Notes under the pieces: model-generated | What the model saw: only the letters and a program-made list of their open reading frames with translations | Told to the model about the DNA's origin: nothing | Databases searched by the model: none | Program-made: the position numbers and the translations under genes | Shown here: piece after piece, positions 24,116 through 64,000 of the stretch | Position numbering within the stretch: position 1 is the first letter of the stretch | How the letters are laid out: the number at the start of each line of letters is the position of its first letter | Assembly (NCBI RefSeq): GCF_004664715.2 | Contig: NC_051069.1 | Coordinates: 4,637,501 to 4,701,500, forward strand | DNA length: 64,000 nt | From: Peromyscus leucopus | Lineage: Eukaryota > Chordata > Mammalia > Rodentia > Cricetidae | Direction: 5' to 3'

Positions 24116-24240
24116 TTAAGCCAGGCACAGTGGCGCACACCTTAAATCCCAGCATTTGGGAAGCATACATGGGCAGATCTCAGTGAGTTAAAGACCAGGC
24201 CGGTCTACGTTGTGAGACCCTATCAAAAGAAAGAAGGATG
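24116..24240 (+). repeat. B1 SINE inside the VPS13C 3' UTR
   Basis: Begins ccaggcacagtggcgcacac and contains atcccagcatttggg and gtgagaccctatc, a diverged B1. It is antisense to VPS13C, so the mRNA carries its complement. Confidence 0.85.
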
Positions 24241-25553
24241 GGGGTAAGGAACGGAATTGAAAAATCCAACAACTACCAAAATCAGACACTGGTTTCTGCA
24301 CTCCCTCCTGAGAGGAATAGGGAGCAACAGTGGGAAATTAAGAAATCTTGTGGTGCCATCTTAAAAGCATGACCAGGCTAGTGAAAGGATGACCACACAT
24401 CAACCAAGGCAGAGCAAGCCCAGAGCATCCACACCTTCATCTCATCACTGACTCTGTGCTTCGACTGAACGCCATGTTCAACACCCTGAACAAAGCTAAA
24501 GGTTCATCCAGGGAGACAAAGCCCCTCAGAGTCAGCAGGAGCCTGTGTCTAACCCGCGTTGGAGAGGTGGGGAAGGGCAGGGGTTTGTGCTGACTGACGC
24601 ACAAAGGGAACACCCGTTTTCCAACTCTATACAGACTTTCACAAAAACATACATAGTAAGGCAAGTAGAGGGTTTATATTCCTCCTAGCAAATATTTAAA
24701 AGACATTTACAGGCTTGCATTAGAACTATATGTTAACTTACAGCACCCTCAGCAGTCTTTCAAATTCTAAAATAAATCTCTGGAAATATAAAAAAAAATA
24801 TTGTGTTTTACATATTTCTGAATGCTGAGAAGCTTATAGTACATTGTTTTCAATTCTCAGAAAAAATGTAATTGTGCCTGTGAGCTCATCCTGAAAAGGC
24901 ACCCACTCTGACATCTAGTAAGGACCTCACTATAGACAACAGAGCATGGCCACCAAAGCTTTCAGAGTGCCCATATTCTGTGAGTCTTAGAAGGAAAGGG
25001 CAGGGAGAAGCACCCATGTCAAACTCGCCCTATTAGGAGAAAAGTAGTATTTTCATGGAAAAAAAAAAAAAAAGAAAGAAAGAAGAAAATGCCATCTCTC
25101 CCTTTGGTGGCATTTCTTTGGTCAATTACCTGGTTTACCAAAAGTGTTCTCTCAGGTCAATTATTGCACAAATTACCTTTAAACAAATGTCAGAGAGTCC
25201 ACTATTTGTCTGGCTAAAACCTTTCAAAACACACTACTTATTTTAAAATCTCCTTTCTTCAGTAAAGACTAATTAAAAACAAACCCACCACCCTTTGTTT
25301 CATAATTTTAATATTAATGAACATTTCCTTCTGAGTCTGAAGTGGTGTTTCTTTGAGGTCTGACCTACATGGAACAGCAGCAGACTCCTAATGTATGCAG
25401 AGTTGCAAAACCAAGACTCAACACTAAGAGTCCAAAAGAAAAACACAGTGCTGGATTTCCCAGAACAACAAATCTAAGGGATTGCTAGAAAGTTTCTCTT
25501 TCCAGAATTTTTGAAGTGACTGTTTCCTCTCAGCAGCCTTGTAAAGTCTGCGG

Positions 25554-62703
<37,150 letters not shown>

Positions 62704-64000
62704 CTATACCAGAGAACACATAACATCATCTAAGAAACCGAAAAGATGGCATTAATTTTACTTTATAGGAAAAAATTCCTAGTCTTCTGGAAATTCCTCC
62801 ACTATTTTGAGACACAGAAAATCATAATCGCAATGATATGCAATGGTTCCAGGGAACCAAAGAATAGTACCACTCTGACCTTCCCATTCACCTCAGCAAT
62901 GAATGCAACAGATTTAAACATGCCTTTATGTGGTTTCTTAAAAGGATCACAGTACTATTTAATATTCCAATGCTAGATTTATGACAGAGATAAAAACAAT
63001 TCTCAAAAGGGTTAGCAAATAAAAGACAACTTTCACATCATTCAGCAGATAATAAAAGACAGACACTGTGAAAGACTAGGGCACAGGACATGGCCGTCGT
63101 CCTCAGTGAGCACTGAACTCAACGCAGATAAAAGGAAGCATGTTCTAACAATTATGACACCACACAAGAGGTGCAAAACACAAGGGGCCAGAGGCCAGTG
63201 AGTGGACCGGCTCTGGGACTTAGAGGGAAGTCTACAGAAGAGACGCACCCCTCTGCAGCCACCAAGACCCTAAGAAACACGAAGACAAGTCACACACAGA
63301 GGCAATCCCTATGCCACGTGTTGACCCAAACTCTAAACACTCATCCCCAGACTGCAGCATCACCTGGGATTCTGTTATAGACATCAATTCTCAGGCTCTG
63401 CCAAGAAAGATCTTTTACTAATGATCCCAGGCACAGGACTCAGCAAACAATTCTGAAGCCATTCGGGTGACAATAATGTACACGGAGTTCTGAGAGCCAG
63501 GACTCCAAGCAACATGACTGGGCTACGGAGAGTCACTGTAAACAGAAAAGCTTCACCACATCAGCGATGAGCAGAGTGTCTCAGGACAAACAGCAGACGA
63601 GAAGATGAGACAGGCCGGGGAGACACTGACAGAGTTGGGGAGGCTAGCAATCTGTGTAGCCGGCACAGCATACACAAAAGCCTAGGGCTGAATGCTGACC
63701 ACGCTTGGACACCAGGCTGCTTCCCCAAAGGCTGGCTTGGGAAGCCCAGGGAAGGCCAACTGCTGCAGGTATTCACACCACCACACCATACTGCAACAGT
63801 GAATAAAATAAAGCCATTCCACCCGGCAGGGCTTGAGTACCAGCAGTGAACCTACCGCCCCTGAAAAATGGGGAGCCCTGCCTCAGCTGACTGGGGCTGC
63901 AAGTTCCCAATGTCCAGGAGGACTGTGCTGTCTTTAAAGTCCCCTTGGACTTATCGTATACCAAGGGCACTGCACACACAGCCCAAACATGCCTAGATTC
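62704..64000 (-). other. VPS13C intron, continuing past the window
   Basis: 1.3 kb upstream of exon 1. No further VPS13C exon and no repeat recognised. Confidence 0.7.

Larger units (their letters stand above)
23655..25553 (-). other. Vps13c: VPS13C 3' UTR
   Basis: About 1.9 kb between the TGA and the first clear AATAAA on the minus strand. It is AT-rich and carries a plus-oriented B1 SINE at 24116-24240, antisense to the transcript. ATTAAA-like hexamers occur earlier (around 25300), so shorter 3' ends are possible. The end coordinate is estimated from the poly(A) signal. Confidence 0.7.

Overview
The window is mammalian nuclear DNA from a muroid rodent, most likely a cricetid (deer mouse, vole or hamster type). 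The evidence is its density of rodent SINEs (B1, B2/B3, B4 and ID types), MaLR-type LTRs and rodent L1 tails. The B1 copies also carry a 3' half reading 'ccaggaaaggcgcaaagcta' followed by 'cacagagaaaccctgtctcg', a form I associate with Cricetidae. There are no prokaryotic, CRISPR or viral operon-type features. The species call is an inference from repeat subtypes.

The only protein-coding gene I can support is the 3' quarter of VPS13C (bridge-like lipid transfer protein, VPS13 family) on the minus strand. Twenty-four constitutive coding exons run from 62703 (most N-terminal in the window) down to the stop codon at 25554. Every junction has an AG acceptor, a GT donor and matching phase, except exon 19 to exon 20. 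That junction needs either a 46-nt cassette exon at 38288-38333 or an acceptor inside exon 20. With the cassette the exons total 2856 nt (951 codons plus stop). They cover the end of the VAB (SHR-BD) domain, the following linker, the ATG2_C/DH-like helical region and the C-terminal PH-like domain. The 3' UTR runs to an AATAAA at 23680-23675 and contains a B1 SINE. The 5' part of the gene lies beyond the right edge.

The left third (1 to about 23,600) is intergenic sequence downstream of VPS13C. It holds no convincing gene. It contains many SINEs, several MaLR-type LTRs (two split by later B1 insertions), a complete URR1-type hAT element with a perfect 8-bp target duplication, a 5S rRNA pseudogene, an 18-bp minisatellite with a 104-bp higher-order repeat, and an L1 whose halves are inverted relative to each other (twin priming).

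The VPS13C introns hold further SINEs, L1 tails, an old mammalian L1 ORF2 remnant, GGGA/GGAA and CA arrays, and a GC-rich minisatellite of about 35 units of roughly 21 bp at 29420-30144. Most of the long open frames are by-products of tandem repeats or repeat elements. I found no evidence for a new multi-gene system. The points most worth checking are the exon 19/20 linker of VPS13C and the intronic GC-box minisatellite.
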